Shown here in pieces: positions 45,428-57,755 of a stretch of DNA of 64,000 nt. The DNA is from Agrocybe praecox. Its lineage: Eukaryota; Basidiomycota; Agaricomycetes; Agaricales; Agrocybaceae. Both the position numbers and the translations under genes were made by a program. The DNA lies in assembly GCA_964017145.1 (NCBI GenBank), contig OZ024843.1, forward strand, positions 3,091,001 to 3,155,000, in the 5' to 3' direction. Positions within the stretch are counted from its first letter, which is position 1, and each line of letters starts with the position of its first letter. The notes under the pieces were generated by a model. It saw only the letters and a program-made list of their open reading frames with translations, made no database searches and was not told where the DNA came from.

Positions 45428-48400
45428 TTAAGATTGATGGTGGATGGGATTGTGTTGTTCGTGAGTGTTACCTGTGCTCATAGTATCGCTGAGTGTGAAA
45501 GGTGTGAAAGGTAAGTCTGGATCATAACCAAATGCACCTGGATCGTAACTCTGCCATAATGAGTCTTGATCGCCTGGAACATAACCACTAGGATTATAAT
45601 TCCGAAGGTAATCAAGTCCGCGGAAGGGAAGGCCAACAGCTGCAAACGATGAAGTGGGCGGGGTAGTCGAGAGACCCGTGAGGCCACCCCCTGATATGTC
45701 CGAAAGATCGTAAGTATTGAAGCCATCCATTCCTGAGACGTATTGGTTGAACGAGTTATCGTACATGGTCTGGTCAGGCGAGTTGGCCGAAAACATTTGT
45801 TCACCCGTGGTCCCGTTCCATTGTTGGACGTTCGATTGGCTCAAAATACTTGGTTGGATCCCATACTCGTTGAAATCGTATCGATGGGGAGAAGGAAGTT
45901 GAGCAGGAGACAATGGCGACGTGTAGTGGTAGGCAGGTTCCGGATTGTTAGCAGACATCCGGGGACTAGGATCCTGCGACTGTGTTTCATTCGGTGAAAG
46001 GACTGGTGGAGGCATTTGAGGAGAAGGAAGATTGACGGATGCTGGAGAACTGTGAGTACTAGAACCAGCACGTTGGCCAGTCGGGCTCGAAAATGACTGA
46101 TAGTAAGGAGTGTGTGGGGTACGTTCGATGCTATCCGGATCGTCGTGACCACGTCTACGTGAGGAAGATCTTGCCCTTTGACCTAGAAGGAAGAGAGTAT
46201 TGATTAACATCTATTTGACCACATAGAAGAAGCGTTGAATTACCACTGTCCACACGATAAGGAGATACAGCGGCTAAGCGCCGACTGCTAGAAGTGCCTG
46301 GATCGCGACTTTGAGTGCGCCTAGTTCTCCCTTTCGCTACACGGCCTGACCCTCCTCCAGCAGAACCAGTGGCGATCGTCACGGAACGTCGACGTTCATG
46401 TGATGCAGTTGAAGGCACAGTCGGAGCTATTGGTTGATTAACGGCTGTTTGGGTTGGCGTCAAATCAGATGTCCTCCCGCGCGGTCCTTTGGCAATGGCT
46501 TCGGTCGCGGTATTGATAAGATCAATAAGCAACTCCTTGCACTTGCGCGCACCAGGCCATTGCCCTTCCCAAGATTCCAGCGCAACTAAAGTGCTCTTAG
46601 CTTCATCCATAGCGGCATTGGCTGCCCGGGGATCGGTCGCATGCATGGCGTATAGAAGAACAATGACGGCCGAGCTAAACAAATGCTGGATAAAGAAAGC
46701 GAGATGGTGAGAGGGTGGAACGACGTGTCTCATCGACGGCGCAAGTCGAATACACGATCTTGCAGAAGAGACAGCCTTAACCGTAGACTTCGCAGTTACT
46801 GGTTGATCATGCTTGACCGGCAGTAAATTCCTGTGGAGGGTTGTGAGGATGGAATAATAATGGCTGCAAAGTACGGCTCCCATAGAAACCTGCTCTTCTG
46901 TCTCCGATTGAGACTTGAAAACCGCCGGCAAGTCGTCACACCACTTCGTTAGCTCTACATCCAGAGATTCGACAGTCTTTTGGAGATCCGCCTTACGCTC
47001 GGGTTCCAGGTGATCCTTGCAAATTTCAAGTGCGTATACTTGTCGAAGTACGCGCCCACCAATTTCATAGAGTTTGATGAGCGCTACAGTTCCCGTCATC
47101 AAGGACGGTGTTCTTTGCGCCATTTGAGCGCCTGAGAAGTATTCCCCGAGGTGATCGTCATCTACTTCCACGGGGAGTTCTGCGTCACAATCTGAGTCAT
47201 TGATACCTAATGGGCGACCCAAAGCCAAAGCCAGCATGCGGTCAAGAATATACACGCCCCACCAGATCTTTCGACGTGTTTCTTTTTCTACTGGTGAGAC
47301 GGAAAGACGTCGAGGAGAACGCTGCGGAGGTGTAATGAATGACGCAAGAACAGAGATGAGAGTAGATGCTTGTACTCACATGAAGCCCTAAATCCTGCCC
47401 GGCCCGGACTGCTTGGCCGATAAGTATCCACGCTTGGGGGAGGCAATTGACCGAACATAAGAAGGAAGACATCAAAATGAAGCATTGTACATGGGCAACT
47501 TGGATGTTGGGGTGGCTGATATATTGCAAGATAAGAGCTCTTATGTAGTAATTAAGTTTCATAGGTAATTAGTTGTTTAATCCAATTTTGAGGATAATAG
47601 GACAATACCTTTCGTAGTATACCATTCCCATCCCTCCTTCATCCTGGCGCTCGGACGTCAAGCGAGAGTCTTGGACCAGATTTGCAGCGCATGCAAACAT
47701 TGCAAACATCACAGAAAGGAAAGGCGTCTCTTTGCGCACAACGTCGAGATCGTGCTGGTTATCCATAACGTGGGCGTAAGTGCGCAAAAAGGTAGGCTTG
47801 TCCATGACTGGCATAAGAAAATGAAGGCGGGAGAAGTATGCCGAGACCTACAACAATTATAATGTGAGCGCAGTTCGCAATACTGATGACAGTAAGCTTA
47901 CAAGTTTGTCGGCAAGGTCACGATCGGGAAACTCGACTTCTTCAGGACCAGGAAGTGCACGCACATTGCCAAAGAATATAGCGGCGGGAAAATACAATTT
48001 GTTCACACTTGGGCCTGGTGCTTGAGGGTCCTCTTCCATAGGGGATATACGGTGCAGAGGGGATGAAGTCAATGCCCGGAAAGACTGGATAAGGGACATA
48101 GTCGACGAGCCACCGATCCACCTCATATGGCCGTACTCATCGAGAGCAAGCTGGCCGAAGAGTTCGCTAACATCGGCATCAGAGGTGTTATCAGGCAGCG
48201 GCGCAGGCGTGGGTTCGCGTGTCTTGACCTTTGGGGCAATCGACCGTAGTATGGCTGCTGCCGGTGCTAGAGCTTCTGGGCTTATGGTCTCAGGGGGCGT
48301 TGTTAGTGTTGAACCGTTAGATGAAGGTGGACTATGCTGTTCAAGCGCAGGCGCGATTTGAGAGAAGAGAGATTCCATATGAAGCAGGCGTGCTTCCAGT

Positions 48401-48790
48401 TCTTGAACGTAACTCGAATTGGAACATCAGTTCATATGAACACGCCACTCTGGTAAACAATAAACTCACTGTCTGCTCAGCGCCGCCCTATCTTTGGTCT
48501 GGAGCCAGGTGCACTGAGAGCCAGACATTGTGCATTGCGAGCAAGTGGGTTCGCAACCATCGCATTTGATCTTCTTGCGTCTAACGTTTGCAGAATCAGT
48601 TCGGATTATGTACCTAGCGATGGGAAGGTTGAAAATGGATAACGCACCTACAACTCTCGCATGCACGCCATACTCTGCGTCGTTGTAGTTGGAGTGGCTT
48701 TGCAGCAATATCCTCAGAGATCAGTTCTGCCTCGGGTTGTTTCTTCTTTGACTGGGAATCCATGGATGAGGATTCCTCGCCTTTAGCCAT
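45428..48790 (-). CDS. Zn(II)2Cys6 fungal transcription factor
   Basis: ATG at 48,790 (MAKGEESSSMDSQSKKK), TAA at 45,428-45,430, about eight exons, roughly 900 residues. The DNA-binding domain is split by an intron after CESC: WRACESC, then RRKKIKCDGCEPTCSQC and SGSQCTW give the C-x2-C-x6-C ... C-x2-C-x6-C binuclear zinc cluster of the Gal4 family. A coiled linker follows (LEARLLHMESLFSQIAP). The fungal-specific regulatory domain (PF04082 type) spans the middle: PVMDKPTFLRTYAHV, QAWILIGQAVRAGQDLGLH, RRKIWWGVYILDRMLALALGRP. The C-terminal 400 residues are rich in Ser, Pro, Gln and Asn, resembling an activation region. Nuclear. The regulated pathway cannot be told from sequence, and the neighbours are housekeeping genes rather than a metabolic cluster. 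Confidence 0.92.
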
Positions 48791-49649
48791 GGGAGGTGGT
48801 GGTTATAAGAGAATGAGACAAACTACAAGGGTTATCCCAAAAGGTCAAAGGGGCTGCTATACTAATGCTGCACGTGCGCGAGCGCTCGGTCCGTGATTCC
48901 TGGTCGAGGAAGAGGTTTAGAAGGGAGAAGGTTGTTGGACAAGTCGATATAGATCTCTTTATACCAAAGAAAAAAGAATCTGCTCACAGGGCACCAACAG
49001 TTACCGACCTCGTGTACTTTTTTTTTGACCAATGAATGCCATCGTGAGGCCGTGGCTGCGCCCACGCATGACAAGTTCGGCATCGCATAAAGGAAATTGA
49101 TAACACGTTTCCAATCGACCTCTCTGTCAACGACCATCGTAACCGGGTATGACTTGACTAGGCACACGACAAGCGACTTATTAGTATTATAATTTACACA
49201 GGTCAATACTACGCTAGCTCTGGATTAAAGTAAATCTTAAGTAGCCAAGCCATTTGGAAGCGATGCTCGACAAACCCTCTCGATTTGCGTCTCGTCTCAG
49301 GGAGTACATAGATATTAATGTTCAAATCAAAAATCCGACCTTTGAACGGAACCGGTTTTCATGTTGAACTCGGCGGTCAAGCAAATCCGCGCGGCTTGAC
49401 TTTGCATCGGACATGAGATCGGATTTGATGGAAGCCAGCAGAAATAAAAGAACTTGATATGTTCTCCTTGTCGCATATTTATATTGTGCATCGTGTTCAA
49501 CGGAGACTAGGAGTAAGAAAGTGATGGGCAAGTAATATTCACTACTAATTGAAGAAATAGATCATATCACGTGCAAATATTTGTTCGACCGCCAATGAGA
49601 CGCAACCGACCAAACAAACGCTATTTCGCTCACCTGAACGCAGTACGCC
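48791..49649. other. Divergent intergenic region
   Basis: 859 bp between the start codons of the zinc-cluster factor (-) and the RRM protein (+). Presumed to contain both promoters. A cacgtgcgcgagcgc GC-rich patch lies near 48,872. No gene seen. Confidence 0.6.
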
Positions 49650-50524
49650 ATGGCCGACGTTGAAGCCACACAACCCACTACGGAGACGCATCCAGAGACC
49701 GCGGTGGAAGATATCGATGATGATGAATCGAATGTAAGTATCCATCTATCCAGATAATTGGACACACCCTCATTTAGTCATGTTTTACAGGAAATCCTTC
49801 TCATGAAACAGCGCGTGGAGGAAATGGAACGGGAGGCTAACAAGCTTAGGGAACTGCAAGCGGCAGCTGCAGAACAAGCAGCTACCTCGGATGAGCATGG
49901 GTCTCCAATGGAGACCGACGAAGATAAAGCAAATACCGACAACAGAAGTGTATACGTAGGGAATGTGAGTATATTATTTTCTGTGTTTATCTTTAGACCG
50001 ATGAAATAACGGTTTCCTGCTCAGGTCGACTACAGCGCCACTCCCGAAGAAATTCAAGGTCACTTTCAAGCTTGCGGGACTATCAATCGTGTTACAATTC
50101 TATGCGACAAATTCACGGGACATCCCAAAGGGTATTTCCCAGGTCTCTCCGTCTTTCTATATCTGAGTGCTAACTTTACAACTGGATAGTTACGCATACG
50201 TGGAATTTTCGGAACCTGAGCATATTGATGCTGCAGTGGCGTTGGATAACTCACTTTTCCGAGGCAGACTAATCAAAGTAAGCAGATCATTTAAGACTTC
50301 CTGGGGGGCTTTGTTAACAATGTGGAAATAGGTAACTGCTAAAAGAACCAACATTCCAGGGTTCACGCGAGGCAGAGGTCGTGGCAGGCCAGGTTATAGA
50401 GGTGGATATCGGGGCTACGCAGGTTACAGCCCATACCGAGGTGCTCGTGGCAGGTAAGCTATATATGTTCGAAGGCTTGGATGTTTCTGACTTTCTTCTT
50501 AGGGGAAGAGGACGTGGATTCTAG
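49650..50524 (+). CDS. PAB2: Nuclear poly(A)-binding protein, PABPN1/Pab2 type
   Basis: Six exons (49,650-49,733, 49,791-49,964, 50,025-50,131, 50,190-50,277, 50,332-50,453 and 50,503-50,524) give 198 residues. Order: acidic N-terminus, a coiled-coil helix ([20 protein letters not shown]), one RRM with RNP2 SVYVGNV and RNP1 KGYAYVEF, then an Arg/Gly-rich tail ([15 protein letters not shown] to GRGRGRGF). This is the exact layout of PABPN1 and fission yeast Pab2. They bind poly(A) tails in the nucleus and act in polyadenylation control and exosome-linked RNA decay; the RGG tail is a methylation target in relatives. All splice phases close, so the model is secure. Confidence 0.93.
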
Positions 50525-50844
50525 ACATGTCAATCAAGATATTTATTCAAAGCAATGACATTTTCTTCCAGACTGCTTTGCTTTTTGAGTGTCATGAAAT
50601 CGTCCATGTATCTCATCGTTTTTGTTACGTTTTGTAATATACCAACCAAAATTCATAGCTGTTCGTATACAATACAATAATCCCAAACCTTGTCTTAGTT
50701 TTCATGGTATTTATGCTACAAACAGTTTTCATTTATTGCGCGACACGATTGAAACCTCGTCGCGCTGAGTATTGACGCGTGTTATGTAATCACTCCAGAA
50801 AGTTGCTTTTGCCGTGCAGGCACTGGTTGGATCCAAGCAACACA

Positions 50845-51381
50845 ATGCTTTCTCGATTCGCACAGAGGGTCGCTCGATCCATGTCGACCAAGGCGACTGC
50901 CTCGACAGAGAATGCTGCCGCTGTTATGCCATACCCTTTCTCCAAGACAGCTTTGACCCCCCCTCGACCCCAGTTCAGCACCCCTACTCCTGCTCACGAG
51001 AAGGGCAAAGGTCTTATGGAACACCTTCGGGCAACCTTGTATACACCAGAAAAGCACAAGATGATCACTGAACTCTTCTCAAAAAAATCCCCTACCCAAC
51101 TCCGCATAGGAAGCATCGTTTCCGTCATTTCCGACCAGGCGCCAACTACTTTCAATGGTGTGTTAATTGCCATTCGAAGACGAGGGCCCGACACATCTAT
51201 CCGAGTTAGAAATATCCTGCAACGAACTGGAACGGAGATGCAGTTCTTTGTTAATTCACCACATCTGAAGGAAATCAAACTATTGAAGCCACCACCGGGC
51301 GGCAGGATGAGGAGGGCGAAGTTGTTCTACTTGAGGGATTCACCAGAAAAAATGAGCATGCTGGCAGGGGGGAAAAACTGA
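50845..51381 (+). CDS. IMG1: Mitochondrial ribosomal protein bL19m
   Basis: Single exon, 178 residues. The N-terminus is basic with Ser/Thr and no acids for about 17 residues (MLSRFAQRVARSMSTKATAS), as expected for mitochondrial import. The bL19 core follows: LRIGSIVSVISDQ, FNGVLIAIRRRGPDTSIRVR and KEIKLLKPPPGGRMRRAKLFYLRD correspond to the conserved strands and the R-x-KLYYLR end of L19. It is a structural protein of the large mitoribosomal subunit. An in-frame ATG occurs 22 codons upstream, but the downstream ATG at 50,845 fits the targeting peptide better. Confidence 0.92.
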   Translation: MLSRFAQRVARSMSTKATASTENAAAVMPYPFSKTALTPPRPQFSTPTPAHEKGKGLMEHLRATLYTPEKHKMITELFSKKSPTQLRIGSIVSVISDQAPTTFNGVLIAIRRRGPDTSIRVRNILQRTGTEMQFFVNSPHLKEIKLLKPPPGGRMRRAKLFYLRDSPEKMSMLAGGKN

Positions 51382-51744
51382 TCAGGTACGTCGGCTCTAC
51401 TCCTGCGATAATTCACGCTCTAAAGTGTAGCATCAGACGTTATCCATGCTGTCCTTGTTTTCATGCAATAAATGCCATTCAACAAATCTTTGAAAGGTCC
51501 AAGCGCTGAGCTATCAAACATAGTCAAGTTCAAGCTATATAATCTATTCCCTCCTTATTGATTTCAGTAAATATATCTGTATGAGTCCAATCGTTTTCTT
51601 GGATCACAGGACAAAGTTGGAGCTGGGTATGACAAGCATTTACAGAAATAGAATTTTGCCACATATGTAGTAATGGCAACATAGCCTCAACCAGGCACAG
51701 TGTACTTAACTTCTTTACTTACTCTCATATTTCTTTCGTTCAAC
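51382..51744. other. Intergenic region
   Basis: 363 bp containing the 3' end of the bL19m gene and the promoter of the next gene; nothing specific recognised. Confidence 0.6.
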
Positions 51745-53612
51745 ATGGCTCCTGGTCGGGCTCGCTCTCTGAGAGCACTTAGTTTTGGTTCCTTAAAGGG
51801 TCTCGTCATTTCTGGTCCTCCTTCACCCACTTTTTCGGATGCAACCCATGCATCTGCAATGAACTTTGGCGCAAATGGGCCAGACAAGATAATCACACGA
51901 ACTCATTTGAAAGCTAGTCTTAGCGCATACGAAGATGTAAGCTTTGAGCGACCCACTATCTGATAGAACGACTGATTATCGTTGACTATGTCGTTATAGC
52001 TCATGAACAGCTGCGCAGCCTATCGTACCGCTCTTAACACTTTATCGACGGCTACTGCTGGATTTGCCGATGCTATGGGAAGATGCAGCGGGTAAGCTGT
52101 TCGCTTTCAGGTCGGAAAATTAGCCTGTCCTTATCCGTGTTTGTCTGTAGCTTGAAGGGTCCAAATGACGAAGCAGGAACTCGCCTCCAGGCTGCGTCAG
52201 GAGTACATCACTTAATGGGAAACCTTTGGCATGTTCTGGTGCGTTTTACGAGTGAGTTCTACGATATCGGCTGCCGTGCTGAAGGACTTTTTAGTCGGAT
52301 ACACTGGAAAAGAACTTCGAGAAACCTTTACGACAGCATCTAGAAAATTACAGAAGTGTTGTCAATGTCAGTTATATCTCTCTTAAGAGGTCTTATGTCC
52401 CAACTGACCCCAACTGACCGGTCACAAAGGAGCGCTCGCAAAGCTACGAACATGCTCTACGCGAGAAGAGCCGGACTATACGGGAGACTGAAATGCGAAG
52501 CATGAATAAGAAACAACGAAGTAGGTTCTACTTAGTTCTTGTCAGTGTATAGCCTGGCTGACATTCTTACGTTGACGCTAGATCTTCAGAATTTCCGGGA
52601 AGCCCTAGCCGTCCTTCAAAGGCAAGTTGATGATCTTGACGAATTAAAGGCCGCCCATTATCAAGAAATCGTGGACCATGAGGAGGAGGTTTGGAACTTC
52701 GTACAGAGCAAAGTGCGTTGCATGTTTCGACTGTTTGCTCATCTATTCACGAGCTCTTATCCCCTTGAAGATTTGTGTCGTCGTCCGCTCTGAGATGGAT
52801 ATCTTCGACAGGATCACCTCTAAATCGTATGTGCAATTTTCTATGATGTCATGTCGCCTGCAGGCAGACCGAGGTGGCAGGGTTTATACTCATGTTTCTC
52901 AAAATAAAATAGCTCAGATCCGATTATCGAGCCGATGCTACAGTCGATTCCCGACCCATTCGACTCGTATGGTCCACCTCAAGCTGAAGATCAAATATTT
53001 AGCATACTGGCGCCCTTATCCATAATGAACCAAACGACATCTTCCAGCGCTAGTCCGCTAACGAGTACAACACCGGAACGAGATTCCGCGTCTTCATTAC
53101 CGCCTTTTTCTGCTAGTAAAATTACGTCTTGGCTCCCTGGTACAAATGGAACAACGTATACTCCAGAGTCGGCTGAATGGCCAAATTCACTATCGCCAAT
53201 AGGGACTCCTCCTCGCTCGACGTCTCCGCCAGTTTCCACCTCACCCCCGCCTATAGTGCGGAGGCACTCTATTCCCTCTGTACAAAGGAAAACAGAATCT
53301 AAACTAAGATCTGTTCTACCTATTATCGAAGAAGTGAAACCTCGTACAGAAATAACAAATGGCGTTCCTTCGGGCCCTTCGCATTTACCTACCGTTTTGA
53401 CAAACATCTTATCTCAGCAACCAAATTCTGGGGTTGATGTAGGCTGGAATTTCACTTACGGACAGTCGCCTTACTTCAATTCGAATACAGATGGACAATT
53501 AACGCCTCGACACACACCGCGATCTCAAACGCCACCGCCAGAGTCAGAATTGCTTTTCAATTCTGACCTGGAAAGACATGAACCTGATGACAAGGTACAC
53601 GGTGCCACTTAG
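51745..53612 (+). CDS. IVY1-like BAR-domain protein
   Basis: ATG at 51,745 (MAPGRARSLRALSFGSLKGL); TAG ending at 53,612; eight or so exons. After a basic, Ser-rich N-terminus comes a long helical region typical of BAR/I-BAR proteins: ITRTHLKASLSAYED, LMNSCAAYRTALNTLSTATA, GFADAMGRCSG, LEKNFEKPLRQHLENYRS, SYEHALREKSRTIRETEMR, LQNFREALAVLQRQVDDLDE. The C-terminal 220 residues are Ser/Thr/Pro-rich and disordered-looking. Length and arrangement resemble fungal IVY1, a phospholipid-binding protein of the vacuole and endosome that contacts the Rab Ypt7 and Vps33. Assignment rests on pattern memory only, so the symbol is left blank. Several introns (for example 51,936 to about 52,000, and near 52,240) were placed by GT-AG and frame. 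Confidence 0.7.
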
Positions 53613-53793
53613 CTTGGCCTTCTTGGATTTGTATTCTATGTATCTAGCATTTATAGTATTATGGACAATTGCTTTCTGACATCTGATCTATATCTAGTTA
53701 TAAATTACCATACTTTTCTGCATCGTTGAGTTCGCCGCTGCCTCGCTCTCGCTTGGTTTGTGCGGTAGCGCCGCTGTCTTAGCCGCATCGAGT

Positions 53794-56583
53794 TCATGAT
53801 ACGGCCTTTGGTTCTATTCCATATTCTTTCAGGACCTCAGGACTGACAGGTGCAGGGCTCTTGAAGAGAAGGTCACTGCCTGAAGATGATTTAGGGAAGG
53901 CGATGACATCGCGGATGGATTGCGTCTTGCAGAGGATAGACATAATACGATCGAGACCTAACAAATAAGTTTCGAGTTGTAAAAATTGGAAGAAAAAACA
54001 GGTGAGAAAATACCTAAAGCGATACCGCCATGAGGCGGGGCACCGCACTTGAGGGCGTGTATGAGCTGTTTGAATGGAGATTTCTCTGCGTCATTCAACT
54101 AAGGTAATGGAATTTAAGATTTCATAAAACCGACAGTCAATAAGAGTAATAGGCACCTTTAAAACCTCTGTAAAAATATAGTCTTGCATCACCGCATCAT
54201 GCACTCGGACAGAACCACCTCCAATTTCCATTCCGTTCAGTACGAGGTCATAGTGCTGTCCGCGGATCTAGTGTAATCAGCGAGTTAGAAGCTATTAAAA
54301 CGACATAATGGCGCTGATGCTTGTCTGACCTTTTCAACCTCTCCACGATACAGTGCTTCGACATCCTCCCACATAGGCGCGGTAAAGGGATGGTGCGAGC
54401 TGCTCCATCGGCCATGAGCTAGATGTTCCTTGTCCGCGTCATCTCGCGTAAAGAGAGGGAATTCCGTAATCCATAGGAAATGAGGTTCTTTCGTTAATAC
54501 CAATTCGCCTAACACACAAAGAAAATTTTAGACCGATTAGGCAAGATCAACAATAATGGAGGATCGTGAACGCCCGACCTCGACTTTGCGCTAGGTCAGA
54601 AATTTGTAGTCGCACTCTGCCGAGTCCAGTAGAACCACCCTTTTGACAGATGAATCAGACTGTAAGGATTGTAATTCAATTCAGGGATAAAGACGTACTG
54701 TCGGATTACGCGGTCTATGAGATATCCATATGTCGTCTCCGGGTTTTAGATTTAGCCTTTCGTTGACCTCTGCTTGAGACGTGGGAGTGACGGCGGCAGG
54801 ATGCACGTGGGAAGCAAACTTGCTTCTGGAAAGCCATGTTTCTCGACTCGTTTCTGTAAGGGTGAAGTGTTCCTGGGGACACAATGACTTGAATATTCCG
54901 ATCTTTTTTTTTGAAGACGAACTTACGACAGTTTCATCGGTCTTCAAGTTGCGGGAAGCCTTGCTGTAGGCAGAGTCGCTAGACTTGCGTACTACTATGC
55001 ATTCAAGGATGCTGTCTTGCGGTTGCGAGTGATTGGCGGTGGATAGGATGTCGCTAATATTAATGACCTAAATAGTCAAATTGGCTTGGAGTACTTGAAC
55101 AGACGATGTTGAACCACAAACCTCAAGGCCAAACCGAATATCAGGTTTATCCGATCCGAACTGTAGTTTTGGGAGTAAATCGACGTAAATCAATGCATAA
55201 TGTTGCACCTGGACCTACGCGTGTCATTGCTTCGTGGTAACTCACAACACTAAATTCTTCAGGGAGCTCTATACCCTCGATTGATTTCCAAATTTTGCGC
55301 ACTAAGCTCTCAATAACTTCGCGAACTTCTTGGCCACCGATACGCCAGACGTTTGTACTAGTTTCAGGGACATGACATCCCTCGTTTCCCCAAGAAACAA
55401 ACGCCATTTCGAGATCGACTTGTGTGAATTCTGGTTGCCTGTCTTTGCGTCCGTCTTCATCTCGGAAACATTTTGCGATTTGGAAGTATCTGTCGACTCC
55501 TCCGGAGCATATAAGTATCTGTTTCGGTTGTTGTGGAGATTGCGACAGTGCGTAGAATACTGGAGCCTTGGATTCCGGGTCATAGGCCGCGGAAGACCGA
55601 GCTGGAACGAGAAATTCTCGGGCACCCTCTGGAGAAGACCTCAAAAGGATGGGAGTCTCGACTTCGGTAAAATCTATGGAAACATATTAGCGAGCGTAAA
55701 CACGAGGGGAATGCTAGAACTACCTTGATCGTATAGTTCATTACGGATGATATGCATAACTTTACTGCGCTTCTTAATATTATCTGACAACGCAGTTCGT
55801 CGCAAGTCTAAGTATCGGTACCGTGCTCGAAGTTCGTCGTTTGGCTGGAATATATTGGTTGAATAAACGAGCTTTTTAGAGGTTAGATAGACTTGCCAGA
55901 TTGTGGGTGTTTGAAGGTAAAAATAGCATGTTCTTTTCTGCTGGATTAAGCAGAGTTACATTCTGAACATCAACATCAATTGCACCGGTATTGCCCTATA
56001 TCGAGAGTCTCAGCTTCGCTTTCAGGCTTATTTTTGAAAGAGGCTGACAGGCTTTATTGCTTCGGGTGGCCGCAGCACCACTACACCCTCTATTAGTACA
56101 GTGGATTCCACGGGTATTTGGGAAAGCTGTTCCCAGCATTGCCCTTGGACGTGATCCACGAGGAGCTGAGTCATTCCGGAGGAATCTTTGAGATGATAAA
56201 ATGACTTGTTTATAGTCTTCATCTTGCTTGAAATCGGATTGGATGAGTTGTCAAAAGTAAATGGGGCACAATTAACTAATCACCGCTCAGGAAGAATCCA
56301 ACCCATTAAAATAACTCGTTTGCCAGCATCGCCAGCAGACAAAGAGCCACAAGTGTGGGTGCGCTTTGGGAATGGTGCTGGAAAGTGATGAAGCCATTTC
56401 AAGGCGACTATTGACGTGTCAAAAGGAGAAGAGCTGCTGACCACAGTGCGAAACGGAGGATGAATCCTGTGACGACGGCTTAGAATAGGGCCTTGCGAGA
56501 GGATCGGGCCAAAAACATCGTGTAGTTTCACAGACCCGAAAGAGGAGACGACGAGAGGGACGACGAAGGATGCAACGAAACAT
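53794..56583 (-). CDS. MSD1: Mitochondrial aspartyl-tRNA synthetase
   Basis: Class II synthetase of bacterial type. Read in order: the OB-fold anticodon domain ([25 protein letters not shown], then [17 protein letters not shown]), motif 2 region ([32 protein letters not shown]), the insertion domain ([12 protein letters not shown]) and motif 3 ([15 protein letters not shown]), ending with [16 protein letters not shown] and stop at 53,794. It charges tRNA-Asp in mitochondria. The ATG at 56,583 opens an Arg-rich, acid-free presequence ([16 protein letters not shown]), but this frame must be joined to the catalytic frame by a small intron I could not place with certainty. About ten exons. The promoter is shared with the divergent F-box gene. 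Confidence 0.9.
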
Positions 56584-56701
56584 GTCAAAGCAGAAGGAAA
56601 GATGTGATGTCGGCCAGGACCCTGACTCACACACGGCGATCATTGCAGAATTTTATATATATAAGACCGATATCTGTTCCCCTTGTTCAAACCCACCAAC
56701 A
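56584..56701. promoter_or_regulatory. Short bidirectional promoter with TATA-like core
   Basis: Only 118 bp separate the divergent start codons. The near-palindromic ttttatatatataag at about 56,650-56,665 could serve both directions: it lies about 40-50 bp before the F-box ATG and about 70 bp before the synthetase ATG. Confidence 0.5.
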
Positions 56702-57755
56702 ATGTCCGTACAGCTTCTCCCTTCAGAGCTCCTCGACAACATATGTCGCTACCTTCCCACTAAAAATCTACAAGCTCTCGCACGAACAAACTCACGCTTC
56801 TACCACGTCGCTCAACGTCGTCTATATCGCCATGTCACCGTTGACCACAAAAATCTTGTATGCGTCTTCACCCTCGCAAGAAACCCTGCCATTGCTCGCA
56901 ACGTCCGCTCGTTTTCTATCAGGATCGCACACGTAAATTCTCTCTTCAAGTCTTTCTATCGCGTTCTAGCCACCGCCCTCTCCAACATGTCCGAGTTGAC
57001 CTCTCTCCAAGTCACCGCTCACCAGGCAGCGAGCTGGGTCATGCGTACCAGAGATGATTCATCATACTCTCGTCTCAGACGATTCGCTTCCTCTTTCCAT
57101 CTCGATGAAAACCTTTCCCACTTCCTCAGCAAGACAGACGCGCTCCAAGAGCTCGAAATCGACTCCATACACGACCCCCTTGCTCCTGTTGCAGAGCTAC
57201 GCAGGGGCGCGTTGCCATCTCTCACTCAATTCACCGGTTCCTCGCAGGTTGCCCAACATGTCGTCCCTGGAAGACCCATCGAGCACATCCATCTTAATTC
57301 TGGAGATTTAACGGAAGACGTCGCTGAAAGCCTAGCTCAATCAGCAGCCCCAATCGTCGTCTTAGCCGCCGCAACCAGCTCCCATTCGGTGTCTTTGATC
57401 AAGACTCTCACCCGATGCATGGAGCATCTTGTCCACCTTAGAATCGTTACCACGTATAATTTTACGGATGCACCCGATACTGTAAGCTCCCTCGACTATC
57501 AACTTACTTTGCTCCTTTCTCACATCTCCGCAGATGTATTTCGCTAACATCGCAGACGCCCTGACATCGCTTCCGGATTTGCAAAGCTGCGAAATCTGGG
57601 GCCTCCATTGGGTCTCTTCCAAGAAAAGCTTCCATGACCATGGCAAAGTCTGGGAGTCGGAGGCTTTCAACTCGTCATACATCCCTCCCAACAACCTCTT
57701 AACGAACGGCACATTCTTAGAAGATCTTTATTCTGATTTCTCGTACGCGTACTGA
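56702..57755 (+). CDS. F-box protein
   Basis: Two exons (56,702-57,481 and 57,534-57,755) give 333 residues. The N-terminal F-box is clear: LLPSELLDNICRYLPTKNLQ, ALARTNSRFYHVAQRRLY. The rest is a series of Leu-rich, strand-helix-like segments (LTSLQVTAH, LQELEIDSIHD, LTQFTGSS, LVHLRIVTTYN, LQSCEIWGLHW) resembling the degenerate LRR regions of agaricomycete F-box proteins. It would bind Skp1 in an SCF ubiquitin ligase and recruit an unknown substrate. Such genes are highly expanded in mushrooms, so orthology is not assignable. Confidence 0.9.
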
